A stretch of DNA of 64,000 nucleotides from Pollutibacter soli (GTDB lineage Bacteria > Bacteroidota > Bacteroidia > Chitinophagales > Chitinophagaceae). The stretch is taken from contig JARJHS010000003.1 in the NCBI GenBank assembly GCA_029269725.1, positions 278,292 to 342,291 on the forward strand, written 5' to 3'. Below are positions 8,941-18,543 of the stretch, in pieces. Position numbers and translations under genes: made by a program. Under the pieces are notes generated by a model. The model ran no database searches and was not told the origin of the DNA. It saw only the letters and a list, made by a program, of their open reading frames with translations. The first letter of the stretch is position 1; each line of letters begins with the position of its first letter.

Positions 8941-10239
8941 ATGCAATATTATAGCCTGAATCATAATGCCCCGGATGTCGATTTCAAGACTGCCACGCTC
9001 TACGGGCAGGCGCCAGACAAAGGACTTTATTTTCCTAAATACATCCCTCGCTTTTCCGAAAAATTTCTTCAGAATCTCAGTACGCTGTCTTCTGAAGAAA
9101 TTGGTGTTGAAGTAATCAGGCCCTATATTGAAAATGAAATTCCGGAAGCAGATCTGAAAAGAATTGTCTCTGAGACTTTGAATTTTCCGATTCCGCTGGT
9201 GCCTGTTAATGATAACATCTGGTCGCTGGAACTATACCATGGACCTACACTCGCCTTCAAAGATATCGGCGCAAGATTCATGAGTCGCTGCCTTGGTTAT
9301 TTTGCAAAACAGATTGAAAAAAGAATCGTCGTACTTGTCGCAACAAGCGGTGATACCGGTGGCGCAGTTGCTCATGGTTTCTATGATGTTCCGGGAATTG
9401 ATGTTGTCATTCTTTATCCATCAGGAAAAGTAAGTCCTGTCCAGGAAAAACAATTAACTACGCTTGGAAAAAATATTCACGCACTCGAAGTGAAAGGAAA
9501 CTTTGATGATTGTCAGCGCATGGTGAAACAGGCATTTACTGATAAAGAACTTACTGAAAATATTTTTCTTACTTCTGCGAATTCGATTAATGTTGCCCGC
9601 TGGTTACCGCAACAGTTTTATTATTTACTGGCTTTGAAACAATGGAACCAGGCACAGCCACCGGTCATTTCTGTTCCCAGCGGAAATTTTGGGAATATCT
9701 GTGCGGGGCTTCTTGCAAATGCATCCGGTATGCCAGTCGATCATTTTGTTGCCGCTGTGAATATGAATGATGTTGTTCCCCGGTATTTTGAAACGAAGCG
9801 CTACGAACCACTTCCTGCAAAAGCAACATTATCCAACGCGATGGATGTTGGTGACCCGAGTAACTTCATTCGTGTAAGAGAAATTTTCCACGATTCTTTT
9901 CCCGGCCTGAGTGAGAAAATGAGTTCAGAAAAATTCACTGATCAGCAGACAGAAGCCGCAATTGAAAAAGTATACCAGGCCTTTCATTATACATTGGATC
10001 CTCATGGAGCCGTGGCATTTCTGGGTCTTGATTCCTATCTCAAAAAACACCCAGGGAAGAAGGGCTTCATTCTCGAGACAGCCCATCCCGTGAAATTTCC
10101 GGAAAGCGTAGAAAGAATCACAGGCACAAAAATTCCGATACCGGAACATGTACAACCGATCATGTCGGCACAGAAGAAATCCATTTTAATCGATCCTGAT
10201 TATGTTCAGCTAAAACAAAGCTTATCCAGCTTATTTTGA
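8941..10239 (+). CDS. thrC: Threonine synthase
   Basis: 432 residues. This PLP enzyme converts O-phosphohomoserine to threonine, the last step of the operon. Visible: an N-terminal segment around YGQAPDKGLYFP, the PLP-lysine segment YHGPTLAFKDIGARFM at about residue 100, the glycine-rich phosphate loop ATSGDTGGAVAHGF, and SVPSGNFGNICAG. Length and motifs fit the class of threonine synthase found in E. coli and Bacteroidota. It follows thrB by 23 bp in the same direction. Confidence 0.96.
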   Translation: MQYYSLNHNAPDVDFKTATLYGQAPDKGLYFPKYIPRFSEKFLQNLSTLSSEEIGVEVIRPYIENEIPEADLKRIVSETLNFPIPLVPVNDNIWSLELYHGPTLAFKDIGARFMSRCLGYFAKQIEKRIVVLVATSGDTGGAVAHGFYDVPGIDVVILYPSGKVSPVQEKQLTTLGKNIHALEVKGNFDDCQRMVKQAFTDKELTENIFLTSANSINVARWLPQQFYYLLALKQWNQAQPPVISVPSGNFGNICAGLLANASGMPVDHFVAAVNMNDVVPRYFETKRYEPLPAKATLSNAMDVGDPSNFIRVREIFHDSFPGLSEKMSSEKFTDQQTEAAIEKVYQAFHYTLDPHGAVAFLGLDSYLKKHPGKKGFILETAHPVKFPESVERITGTKIPIPEHVQPIMSAQKKSILIDPDYVQLKQSLSSLF

Positions 10240-10282
10240 CAGCTGCTTGATTTCTGATGAATGGTTTTCACTAATTTGAAAA

Positions 10283-12253
10283 ATGAAAACGATTGTATTG
10301 CTGGTTTCCTTACTGATACTCCAAAAATTATCAGGGCAGGAAAACCTGTACTCACCGGATCGTACGATACGTGTGTCATTTAAAGTGGATTCGGTAATAA
10401 GGTTTGCGGTTGATGTCGATGGAAAAGAATTGATAGCGCCATCTGCAGTTGCTTTACAAATTGACGGGAAAGTGTACCCGAAAAATGTAATCAGCAATAT
10501 CAAAAGAAATTCCGTTAAGCAGGACATCATAAATCCAATACCAGAACGACGTAAAATAATTATTGATCATTACAATTCCATCAGCTTTAAAATTAATCCG
10601 GTTTCAGGGTTGGAGTTCAGAGCGTATAATGATGGAATATCATACAGATGGGTTACCTTTTTTAAAGACAGTATCCGGATCAAAGATGAATTTTTCGAAT
10701 TGGATCTCTCCGATTCAAAAGTTCCTATCATTTTTCAAGAGACCGAAGTAAGGGCGGGAGTCGACAAGTTTCACACCTCATTTGAAGACATCTATCAAAG
10801 AAAACCAGTCGATAGTATCAGTAAAGAAAGTTTTCTATATACGCCTTATCTTGTATCTCCGGATTCGGGCCCTAAAATATTAGTGACGGAATCTGATCTT
10901 GAAGACTACCCGGGTATTTTTTTCCATGGCAGCCACAACCAAATTCTGCATGCTGATTTTGCAGGATACCCGAACTCAGAAAAAGTTAACGAAGGAGAAT
11001 TTCCCCAGGCCGTTGTTACGGGTAGAGAAAATTTTATTGCAGAAACAAAAGGCTCCAGAACATTCCCCTGGCGCGTAATGATTATTGCACGAAAAGATAC
11101 AGTTCTCGCTTCCAGCGATATGGTTTATCGATTGGCATCACCTTCACGCGTACCTGACGTGTCATGGATTCATCCAGGCCAGGGAACGGATGAATGGATC
11201 ATTGGCATTAGCTTGTTCAATGTTCCATTCAAAGCAGGTATCAATACGGCGACCTATAAGTACTATATCGACTTTGCAAAAAAATTCGGACTGGAAAGAA
11301 TAATGCTGGATGCAGGATGGTCGGATACGAAGGATCTTTTCAATATCAACCCAGGCCTGAACATGGATGAACTTGCTGCTTACGCAAAACAGCAGGGAAT
11401 AAAATTAAGCATGTGGACCCTGGCGTTGACGCTTGACAGACAGCTTGATTCTGCATTGGAACAATTTAGTCGCTGGGGCGTGGATTTTATTATGACCGAT
11501 TTTATGGACAGGGACGACCAGAAAATGGTACAATTTTATCATCGGGTAGCAAAGGCTTGCGCGGATAAAAAAATTATGGTGATGTTTCATGGTGCATTTA
11601 AAACAGCAGGTTTTAACCGGACATGGCCAAATGCGGTTACCCGTGAAGGTGTCCTGGGTTCGGAATATAATATCTGGAGTGAGAAACCCACTCCGGATCA
11701 TAATGTGACGCTGCCTTTTATCAGGATGGCCGCCGGGCCGATGGACTATGAACCAGGGCTGCTGGACAATGCCACAAAGCAGACTTTCAGACCCATATCC
11801 GGGAAGGTAATGTCGCAAGGCACCCGATGCCATCAGTTGGCAATGTTTTTGGTTTATGAAAGTGTGATCCAGATTTTCTCAGGAAACCCTTCACAGGGAT
11901 TGATGGAGCCGGAATTTATGGAATTGCTTGGAAGCATACCAACCAGCTGGGATGAAACGATTGTGCTGGATGGGTCCGTGAGTAAGTATATTGTGACTGC
12001 AAGGAAAAATGGCAACGAATGGTTTCTCGGGGCAATGTCCGGATGGGAAGCGCCACCGCTTAAAAAGTATCCTTTGAATTTTTTAGAAGAAGGCGAATAT
12101 GAAGTAACGATTTGCCAGGATGGAATAAATGCAAATCAAAACGCCATGGATTATACCATGCTGAAAAAAAGGGTAAGAAGAACCGATATGTTAGAAATTG
12201 AAATGAAAAACGGCGGTGGATTTCTGGCGAGATTCAGAAAATCAGGAAACTAA
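10283..12253 (+). CDS. Secreted GH97-family glycoside hydrolase
   Basis: 656 residues with a signal peptide (MKTIVLLVSLLILQKLSG before QEN). The N-terminal half is beta-sandwich-like, followed by a (beta/alpha)8 barrel with RIMLDAGWS near residue 341, VDFIMTDFMDRDDQ near 400 and TREGVLGSEYN near 452, typical of GH97 (SusB-like alpha-glucosidases and retaining alpha-galactosidases). Asp in the DFMD segment and Glu in REGV/SEYN are candidate catalytic residues; I cannot tell inverting from retaining members by eye. It probably acts in the periplasm. It starts only 43 bp after thrC, so read-through is possible, but no functional link is evident. Confidence 0.85.
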   Translation: MKTIVLLVSLLILQKLSGQENLYSPDRTIRVSFKVDSVIRFAVDVDGKELIAPSAVALQIDGKVYPKNVISNIKRNSVKQDIINPIPERRKIIIDHYNSISFKINPVSGLEFRAYNDGISYRWVTFFKDSIRIKDEFFELDLSDSKVPIIFQETEVRAGVDKFHTSFEDIYQRKPVDSISKESFLYTPYLVSPDSGPKILVTESDLEDYPGIFFHGSHNQILHADFAGYPNSEKVNEGEFPQAVVTGRENFIAETKGSRTFPWRVMIIARKDTVLASSDMVYRLASPSRVPDVSWIHPGQGTDEWIIGISLFNVPFKAGINTATYKYYIDFAKKFGLERIMLDAGWSDTKDLFNINPGLNMDELAAYAKQQGIKLSMWTLALTLDRQLDSALEQFSRWGVDFIMTDFMDRDDQKMVQFYHRVAKACADKKIMVMFHGAFKTAGFNRTWPNAVTREGVLGSEYNIWSEKPTPDHNVTLPFIRMAAGPMDYEPGLLDNATKQTFRPISGKVMSQGTRCHQLAMFLVYESVIQIFSGNPSQGLMEPEFMELLGSIPTSWDETIVLDGSVSKYIVTARKNGNEWFLGAMSGWEAPPLKKYPLNFLEEGEYEVTICQDGINANQNAMDYTMLKKRVRRTDMLEIEMKNGGGFLARFRKSGN

Positions 12254-12281
12254 TTTTTGAAATAAAAAAAGACATTAATCA

Positions 12282-12746
12282 ATGAATAAAGTACAGATCA
12301 TTATTGCAGCAACTGTTTTGTTCATGACTTCATGTGCAGGAAATAAAGAGAAAGATCCCGAAGTAGCGGATACAAACATTGCAAAAGAGACAACCATTCA
12401 CTGTTATCAGAAAATCACAGGAAACGATACGATGCTGCTCACAATCAATAAAACCGGGCAAAAAGTTACAGGCACACTGATGTATGATTTTTATGAAAAA
12501 GACCGTAGTGAAGGCATGTTTGTGGGTAAACTTTATGGCGATACAATGATAGCGGAATACACCTATAAATCAGAAGGAAAAGAATCCGCCAGGGATATTG
12601 CATTTTTATTGAAAGAAGTAGATGTTTTAGAAGGATATGGGGTAGCGGAAGAGAAAAACGGGATATTTAAATTTACCGATAGGACAAAAATTGATTTTAG
12701 CGACTCGCTGATTTATAAAAACATTCCGTGTCCGCCACAGAAGTAG
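12282..12746 (+). CDS. Small predicted lipoprotein
   Basis: 154 residues. The signal peptide MNKVQIIIAATVLFMTSCAG has a lipobox-type MTSC, so Cys18 is probably lipidated. The mature part contains CYQKITGNDTMLLTI and looks like a small beta-rich domain. I do not recognise a specific function. It follows the GH97 gene by 28 bp and may be co-transcribed with it. Confidence 0.7.
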   Translation: MNKVQIIIAATVLFMTSCAGNKEKDPEVADTNIAKETTIHCYQKITGNDTMLLTINKTGQKVTGTLMYDFYEKDRSEGMFVGKLYGDTMIAEYTYKSEGKESARDIAFLLKEVDVLEGYGVAEEKNGIFKFTDRTKIDFSDSLIYKNIPCPPQK

Positions 12747-12836
12747 TTTTGGTGATTAGCGTCTTACATCCGAACATTCGAGGTTAGGCAAATTAACAAA
12801 AGCTATGCCTTTTCAGGAATTTATCAATTGTTGATA

Positions 12837-13061
12837 TCATTCCTTTCTTAATTTATCTGATTCATCATTTTCCTGAAAACATAATTCTCCATTTTTATAC
12901 AGAATTAAGTCAGTGAACGATCCCATATCAGCATATACACCAGGAACTTTTTTAACCGTCAGTTCCTGACTTGTGTGATTTAATTCCAAAATAGTTTCTT
13001 CAAAAAACTTTGACCATTTCTGTTCATTCACACTTAATAATATCTTTTGGATTTCGATCAA
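12837..13061 (-). CDS. Small hypothetical protein
   Basis: 74 residues, no signal peptide or membrane segment. The sequence is balanced and charged, with GVYADMGSFTDLILYKNG in the second half, unlike random translation, and it ends with KLRKE. The MGSF.DL.LYK.G pattern resembles uncharacterised bacterial small proteins, but I cannot name a family with confidence. It converges with the lipoprotein gene and its 5' end overlaps the 5' end of the opposite-strand ThuA-like gene by up to 15 bp, depending on the latter's start. The protein may be C-terminally truncated. Confidence 0.55.
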   Translation of the reverse strand: MIEIQKILLSVNEQKWSKFFEETILELNHTSQELTVKKVPGVYADMGSFTDLILYKNGELCFQENDESDKLRKE

Positions 13062-13886
13062 ATATATTTGAATGCCAATTACTCAATTTTGACTTCAAAA
13101 TATAAAGCTAAAAAACTGAAAAAAATTCCATCCATATTAATCCTGTCATTCCTGATTAATTTGGGCTCAACTCTTCACTCAGTTGCGCAAATAAAAGAAA
13201 AATCAGTTTTGGTTTTATTTGAAAACAAAGGCCACCACAAACCATTCACTGATCGTGCCGTACCCTGGCTTCAGCAACTGGCAAAAGATAGTTTATGGCA
13301 AATGACATTCATCACTGATGTCAACAAACTGAACAGTAATTATCTAAAAGATTTTCAACTTATCCTTCAACTGGATTATGTTCCCTACGGATGGAGCGAT
13401 TCAGCAAAAGCTGCTTTCCGCAATTACATTGAAACAGGTTCTGGTGGTTGGATAGGCCTTCATCATGCCGGTTTACTCGGTGATTTTGACGGCTTTAAAA
13501 TGTGGCCATGGTTTGCCGATTTTCTCGGCGGTATACAATACAGAAATTATATTCCGGGTTTTGCAGCAGGCACCGTCAATAACGAAAATAACACTCATCC
13601 GGTGATGAAAGGGCTGCCGGATACTTTTACTATTCATAAAGAAGAATGGTATACATGGGATCAGTCGCCACGATTCAGGGTACAGATACTGGCTTCGGTT
13701 GATGAACATTCGTACCGCCCGGACAGTGAAATAAAAATGGGCGACCATCCGGTGATTTGGACTAACGGTGACGCAAAATCGAAAAACGTGTACATCTTCA
13801 TGGGTCACGATCCGGCATTGTTCGACAATCCGAATTTTGTGCGAATACTCATGAACGCTATCTGCTGGGCAATCAGTAACTCATAG
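13047..13886 (+). CDS. Exported ThuA-like domain protein
   Basis: Up to 279 residues. The frame opens at TTG 13047; TTG 13068 is an alternative, and no in-frame ATG exists before the signal-peptide-like segment IPSILILSFLINLGSTLHSVAQ. The mature part fits ThuA (trehalose-utilisation-like, class I glutamine amidotransferase-like fold): VLVLFENKGHHKPFTD, GLHHAGLLGDFDGFK, THPVMKGLPDTFTIHKEEWY, DHPVIWTN and FMGHDPALFDN. ThuA-like proteins are common in Bacteroidota glycan loci, but their substrates are often unknown. It overlaps the start of a divergent small gene. Confidence 0.75.
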   Translation: MDFDQIYLNANYSILTSKYKAKKLKKIPSILILSFLINLGSTLHSVAQIKEKSVLVLFENKGHHKPFTDRAVPWLQQLAKDSLWQMTFITDVNKLNSNYLKDFQLILQLDYVPYGWSDSAKAAFRNYIETGSGGWIGLHHAGLLGDFDGFKMWPWFADFLGGIQYRNYIPGFAAGTVNNENNTHPVMKGLPDTFTIHKEEWYTWDQSPRFRVQILASVDEHSYRPDSEIKMGDHPVIWTNGDAKSKNVYIFMGHDPALFDNPNFVRILMNAICWAISNS

Positions 13887-14003
13887 CACAGATCAATACT
13901 TATTTCGCTGCTCAAAGGGGTGTTAATGTTTTTTAAATCTTCATGAGTGGTGAGGCAATAGAAAATGATTTCGATATGTTAGCAGTACCGATAAGTACTG
14001 CTC

Positions 14004-15167
14004 ATGAAACCAGCGACCGCAAACACCCCACTGCTGTTATTATTCTTTGCCATGCTTGGAGCATGTAATACATCGCAGCTGCCTGGACATACTGGTTTGA
14101 AAGAGTTTGAAGAATATGATCAGGATCGCTTATTCGATACTACCAGTAAAGAACTGGGGCAAAAATTTCGTCCCGTAAAATTTGAAATATACTACCCTTC
14201 CTTTTGTTCAACACCGGACAGTTCTGTCACCTTCGGCGATTTTCTTGATATGTACGATCGGCGATTCAATTTCAATCGCTCAAGAGATTCAAGCAGAAAA
14301 TCGAGCTTCGATTTTGCGCGCATAATTGGTGAAGCTCTGAAAATTGACGCACCTGAAAAGCTGCTCAATGTTGCTACCGGCATTTACAAAGATCTTCCTC
14401 TACCCCAAAAAAAATATCCGCTGATCATTTATGCTGCAGGCATGAATGGAGGAAGCTGGGAAAACAGTATACTGTTTGATAGCCTTGCAAAAGCAGGATA
14501 TGTAGTGGCAGCGGTATATTCCGTTGGTAAATATCCCGGCTACATGACCGATCCCGTCGATCTCGATGAGCAGGTCAGAGATATCATGTTCGTGAAACGA
14601 AAAATGAAATCGATGCCATTCATCGATCACAGTAAAATTGGTTTGCTCAGCTGGAGTATGGGTGGAAGTGCCGCTACAAAAGCAGCAATGCTTTCCAATG
14701 ATTTTAAATGCCTGTTATCATTCGACGGAACGGAGATTCATTATTACGGAAGAGACAGCAGCTGGGACAGACAATTCGATGAAATAAAAACAATACCACC
14801 CTTTATTCCAGAGCGCATATCGATTCCATACATGTACCTGTCCAGCTCCAGAAACTGGAAAAATGATTCTGTATATATTTTCCCTCAACACATTCATTCC
14901 GAAGAGAAATTTTATCTCGAGATGAAAGGCGCTGAGCACGAAAGCTTTTCCTCACTTTTTCCAATCGCAAAAGCGGCTCAGCCCGGAGTAGTTATCAATG
15001 ATTCAAATCATCACGAACGCGTACCTGCTCTTACCCGCACTTTTTTTAACCAGTACCTGCTCAACAGGAAAGACGTTTCAACACGAGACACCATTTCAAA
15101 AATGACTTCCACGGAGCCTGGTCTTTTCTCAATTGAATATCCAGCACAGAAATATTCTGAAAAATAA
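14004..15167 (+). CDS. Lipid-anchored alpha/beta hydrolase
   Basis: 387 residues. The N-terminus MKPATANTPLLLLFFAMLGAC ends in a lipobox-like LGAC, suggesting an envelope lipoprotein. The alpha/beta-hydrolase core begins near residue 135 (PLIIYAAGMNGG), with the nucleophile elbow LLSWSMGGSAA near 215 (S-W-S-M-G; the first Gly of GxSxG is Ser), SFDGTE as a possible acid segment, and GAEHESFS supplying a candidate His. It resembles dienelactone-hydrolase or PAF-acetylhydrolase-type esterases; the substrate is unknown. Start at 14004 is fixed by the signal peptide. Confidence 0.75.
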   Translation: MKPATANTPLLLLFFAMLGACNTSQLPGHTGLKEFEEYDQDRLFDTTSKELGQKFRPVKFEIYYPSFCSTPDSSVTFGDFLDMYDRRFNFNRSRDSSRKSSFDFARIIGEALKIDAPEKLLNVATGIYKDLPLPQKKYPLIIYAAGMNGGSWENSILFDSLAKAGYVVAAVYSVGKYPGYMTDPVDLDEQVRDIMFVKRKMKSMPFIDHSKIGLLSWSMGGSAATKAAMLSNDFKCLLSFDGTEIHYYGRDSSWDRQFDEIKTIPPFIPERISIPYMYLSSSRNWKNDSVYIFPQHIHSEEKFYLEMKGAEHESFSSLFPIAKAAQPGVVINDSNHHERVPALTRTFFNQYLLNRKDVSTRDTISKMTSTEPGLFSIEYPAQKYSEK

Positions 15168-15239
15168 GACGGCTATCGTTCAACGGTTTGAACAGCAGGG
15201 AATAATCATCTATCTTCCTTGTTCGCGAATAACTCAATT

Positions 15240-16772
15240 ATGTCCGGACAAAGAACAGCAAATATCATTCTGGCCGTATTTATCATCGCAAAATTTTTGT
15301 TGCAGACAATAGTCGTTGATCCGGCTTATGAATTGCAGAGAGATGAATACCTGCATCTCGACCAGGCTAATCATCTGGCATGGGGTTTTCTTTCCGTTCC
15401 ACCATTTACATCGTGGATTGCGTGGATGATCAAAATGCTGGGCAATACATTGTTCTGGATCAGGTTCTTTCCCGCCCTTTTCGGTGCTATGACTCTTTAT
15501 TTTGTGTGGAAAGCGGTTGAACATCTCGGCGGTTCTTTGTTTGCATGTATTCTCGCTGCTTCTGGTTTGCTGTTTTCCGTGCTCTTACGATTGAATATTC
15601 TTTTTCAGCCCAATGCCGCTGATGTACTTTTCTGGACCATGTCCTTTTATTTCCTGATCAGGTATATCGGTACAAGGCAAAACAGGTTTCTCTATTTTAT
15701 GGCGATCAGTTTTGCATTCGGCATGCTGAACAAATACAATATAATTTTCTGGGCCGTTGGTTTGTTGCCTGCGATCCTGGTTACATCGCAACGTAGGATT
15801 CTTGCGAATAAACATTTCTGGTTTGCTGCGATTGTTGCATTGATTATTTTCCTTCCAAACCTGCTCTGGCAGTACAATAATGGTTTTCCGGTAATTCATC
15901 ATATGCAGGAGTTGAAAGAACGCCAGCTGGTGAATGTAACATTGAAAGGTTTCCTTGGGGATCAGCTGTTGTTCTTTTTTGGATCCTTCTTTATATGGAT
16001 GGCTGCAATACCTGCTTTTATATGCTATCCGCCATTCCGAAAGTACAGAGTGATCGGATGGAGTTTTCTTTTTATTATCCTGCTGTTCATCTACCTGAAA
16101 GCAAAATCATACTATGCCATTGGATTGTACCCGATATATTTTGCCTTCGGAAGCATTTATCTTGATCAGCTTACAAAAGGAAAATACCTGCGCTTTGCGA
16201 AATTCCTTTTACCGGTTATTCCATTACTTCTGTTAATCCCGATGTTCAACCTCGTTTTTCCCTTATTAAGTCCGAAAGAAATAATGGCTAAAAAAGAAAA
16301 GTTTGCAAAGTTCGGCTTGCTCCGATGGGAAGATGGAAAGGATCACAACCTGCCGCAGGATTTTGCTGATATGAGAGGCTGGAAGGAAATGGCGCATCTT
16401 GTTGACAGTGCCTATGCATTGATTCCTGAAAATGAAAGACAATATGCGATTGTACTTACCAATAACTATGGGCAGGCAGGTGCAATAAATTATTATTCCA
16501 GATTCAAAAATATCGGTGCTGTAAGTTTCAATGCTGATTATAAAACCTGGTTCCCATGGTCAACAAAAGTGAAACATGGCATTCGGGTAAAAACCGATGA
16601 GCCAGGTGAAGATCCGAACGACACCGAAGAAAAATCACTCTTCAGTAATTACTACCTGATCGGGTATGTGAAGGATTCGTCTGCGAGAGAGTTTAATACT
16701 AAAGTAATCCTGCTGATGAATGCCAATACAGATATCAATAAAGTACTTGAAGCAGAAGCGAAGGAAGATTAG
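15240..16772 (+). CDS. GT39-like (ArnT/PMT-type) membrane glycosyltransferase
   Basis: 510 residues from ATG 15240; a TTG at 15219 would add seven residues. A first hydrophobic helix is followed by a periplasmic loop with acidic QRDEYLHLDQANHLAWGFLSVPP, the position of the acidic motif in GT-C enzymes, then about ten more membrane segments and a C-terminal periplasmic domain from residue 350. Proteins of this type transfer sugars from polyprenyl-phosphate donors to lipids or proteins; the acceptor here is unknown. It stands alone after the hydrolase and is followed by a repeat-rich gap. Confidence 0.8.
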   Translation: MSGQRTANIILAVFIIAKFLLQTIVVDPAYELQRDEYLHLDQANHLAWGFLSVPPFTSWIAWMIKMLGNTLFWIRFFPALFGAMTLYFVWKAVEHLGGSLFACILAASGLLFSVLLRLNILFQPNAADVLFWTMSFYFLIRYIGTRQNRFLYFMAISFAFGMLNKYNIIFWAVGLLPAILVTSQRRILANKHFWFAAIVALIIFLPNLLWQYNNGFPVIHHMQELKERQLVNVTLKGFLGDQLLFFFGSFFIWMAAIPAFICYPPFRKYRVIGWSFLFIILLFIYLKAKSYYAIGLYPIYFAFGSIYLDQLTKGKYLRFAKFLLPVIPLLLLIPMFNLVFPLLSPKEIMAKKEKFAKFGLLRWEDGKDHNLPQDFADMRGWKEMAHLVDSAYALIPENERQYAIVLTNNYGQAGAINYYSRFKNIGAVSFNADYKTWFPWSTKVKHGIRVKTDEPGEDPNDTEEKSLFSNYYLIGYVKDSSAREFNTKVILLMNANTDINKVLEAEAKED

Positions 16773-17045
16773 TTGTTAGTTATTAGTTGGAACAGGCGTT
16801 TATCTTAGTTGTCAGTATCCTCGGTAACTATTTTATCTTCAACCGCCCAGAATTTTTATTGCCTATTGTCTATTGCCTTCCTGTTTTTGTATTAGTATTC
16901 TGTATTCTCTTTTTTCCCCGCATCAGGTGAGCATGTGTGATAGTTGAACAGGTAATTTCATTTATCAGTAAGTCGATCTTTCTGAAAATCAAGGTTCAAC
17001 GTTAAACCTTAAACTTTAAACCTTAAACTTTCTATCGTATATTTA
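16773..17045. repeat. Gene-free stretch filled with degenerate word repeats
   Basis: About 295 bases without a supportable gene. Several imperfect arrays follow one another: GTTGTTAGTTATTAGTTGG, TGCCTATTGTCTATTGCC, TATTAGTATTCTGTATTC and, at about 16990-17032, repeated TTAAACCTT/TTAAACTTT words beginning with CAACGTTAAACC. The last array ends 35 bases before the antiporter gene. Confidence 0.6.
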
Positions 17046-17067
17046 AAAAAAGAGGTCGTGCATTTCA

Positions 17068-18543
17068 ATGCATCTAACTACAGAAAATATACTTCTTGTC
17101 GGATCTATTCTGCTTATACTGAGCATATTTGCCGGTAAAACTTCGCCGCGCCTTGGCGTGCCCACTCTTATACTTTTTCTGATCATTGGCATGCTGGCCG
17201 GATCTGAGGGAATCGGTGGAATTGCGTTTGACAATCCTAAACTGACGAAGTTCGTAGGCATTGTCGCTTTAAATTTTATTCTTTTCTCCGGAGGACTTGA
17301 AACAACATACGCATCAATAAGGCCAATACTCTGGCAAGGCATTGCATTGTCGACACTAGGTGTATTGATCACCGCGATAAGCATTGGCTTATTTGTTTCC
17401 GTTGTTGCAGGATTCAGTTTGTATGAAGGATTATTGCTTGGAGCGATCGTATCCTCGACAGATGCCGCTGCTGTGTTTTCAATTCTGCGTTCAAAAAACA
17501 TAGGGTTAAAAAACAACCTGCGACCATTGCTTGAACTGGAAAGCGGAAGTAACGATCCGATGGCCTATTTTCTAACGATTGCGATCATCGGACTTATTGA
17601 GAATCCTGATCGTACACTTATCAGTGTAATACCACAGTTTTTCGGTTCCCTATTTATCGGGACTGCCTCAGGATTGATATTTGGATTTTTGAGTAAACAG
17701 GCCATCAATCGCATCCGGCTTGATTTTGAAGGATTGTATCCTGTGCTGCTGATCGGGTTACAATTTGCGACATTTTCCGCAACGGATGCGGTACATGGCA
17801 ATGGATTCCTTGCTGTATACATCTGTGCATTATACCTTGGCAACCAGGAATTGATTCATAAAAAAACGTTGATCAAAGCTTTTGATGGTTTTGCCTGGCT
17901 GATGCAGATAGTTTTGTTCCTTACACTTGGTCTACTGGTTTATCCAAGTAAGATTGTAGCTGTTGTGGGTATCGGCTTGCTTTGTTCTGCCTTCCTGATA
18001 TTTTTTGCCCGGCCAGTCAGCGTATTCATCTCACTGATGTTTTTTAAAATGAAAAACAGGAGCCGATGGTTTGTCAGCTGGGTTGGTTTGCGTGGTGCAG
18101 TGCCTATTGTATTTGCTACCTATCCCCTGCTGGAAGGAATTGAAAAAGCAGAACTCATCTTCAATATCGTATTTTTCATTTCGGTCACATCAGTGCTGAT
18201 ACAGGGCACAACTTTGACGATGGTGGCGAGATGGCTTCATGTCATTGTACCTGATAAAGCAAAACAAAAATCGCCGCTGGATATTGAACTATCAGACTCG
18301 ATTAAATCCCTGCTGGTGGAAATGATATTACCCCCCGGAAATCCTGCTGCTGGTCAAAGAATTCTTGATCTCGCATTTCCAAAGTCGACGATGATCGCAT
18401 TGATACAACGGGACGGCAAATACATTACACCGAAAGGTTCTACAGTACTCGAGGCAAATGATAAGTTGCTTGTACTTTCAGACAACCGAGAGCACCTGGA
18501 AGAAGTTTATCATATTCTTGCACTTGACAGAGAAATTGGATGA
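17068..18543 (+). CDS. nhaP2: K+/H+ antiporter, NhaP2-type (CPA1)
   Basis: 491 residues. A CPA1 cation/proton exchanger with about a dozen membrane helices over residues 1-390. Conserved features include GLETTYASIRPI, LGAIVSSTDAAAVFSILR and LLELESGSNDPMAYFLTI, the last holding the paired Asn-Asp of this exchanger type. A cytoplasmic TrkA_C-like domain (about 405-490, LPPGNPAAGQRILDLAFP and ANDKLLVLSD) would bind a regulatory ligand. NhaP2-type proteins export K+ in exchange for protons. The stop codon overlaps the start of the next gene (ATGA), indicating translational coupling. Confidence 0.88.
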   Translation: MHLTTENILLVGSILLILSIFAGKTSPRLGVPTLILFLIIGMLAGSEGIGGIAFDNPKLTKFVGIVALNFILFSGGLETTYASIRPILWQGIALSTLGVLITAISIGLFVSVVAGFSLYEGLLLGAIVSSTDAAAVFSILRSKNIGLKNNLRPLLELESGSNDPMAYFLTIAIIGLIENPDRTLISVIPQFFGSLFIGTASGLIFGFLSKQAINRIRLDFEGLYPVLLIGLQFATFSATDAVHGNGFLAVYICALYLGNQELIHKKTLIKAFDGFAWLMQIVLFLTLGLLVYPSKIVAVVGIGLLCSAFLIFFARPVSVFISLMFFKMKNRSRWFVSWVGLRGAVPIVFATYPLLEGIEKAELIFNIVFFISVTSVLIQGTTLTMVARWLHVIVPDKAKQKSPLDIELSDSIKSLLVEMILPPGNPAAGQRILDLAFPKSTMIALIQRDGKYITPKGSTVLEANDKLLVLSDNREHLEEVYHILALDREIG

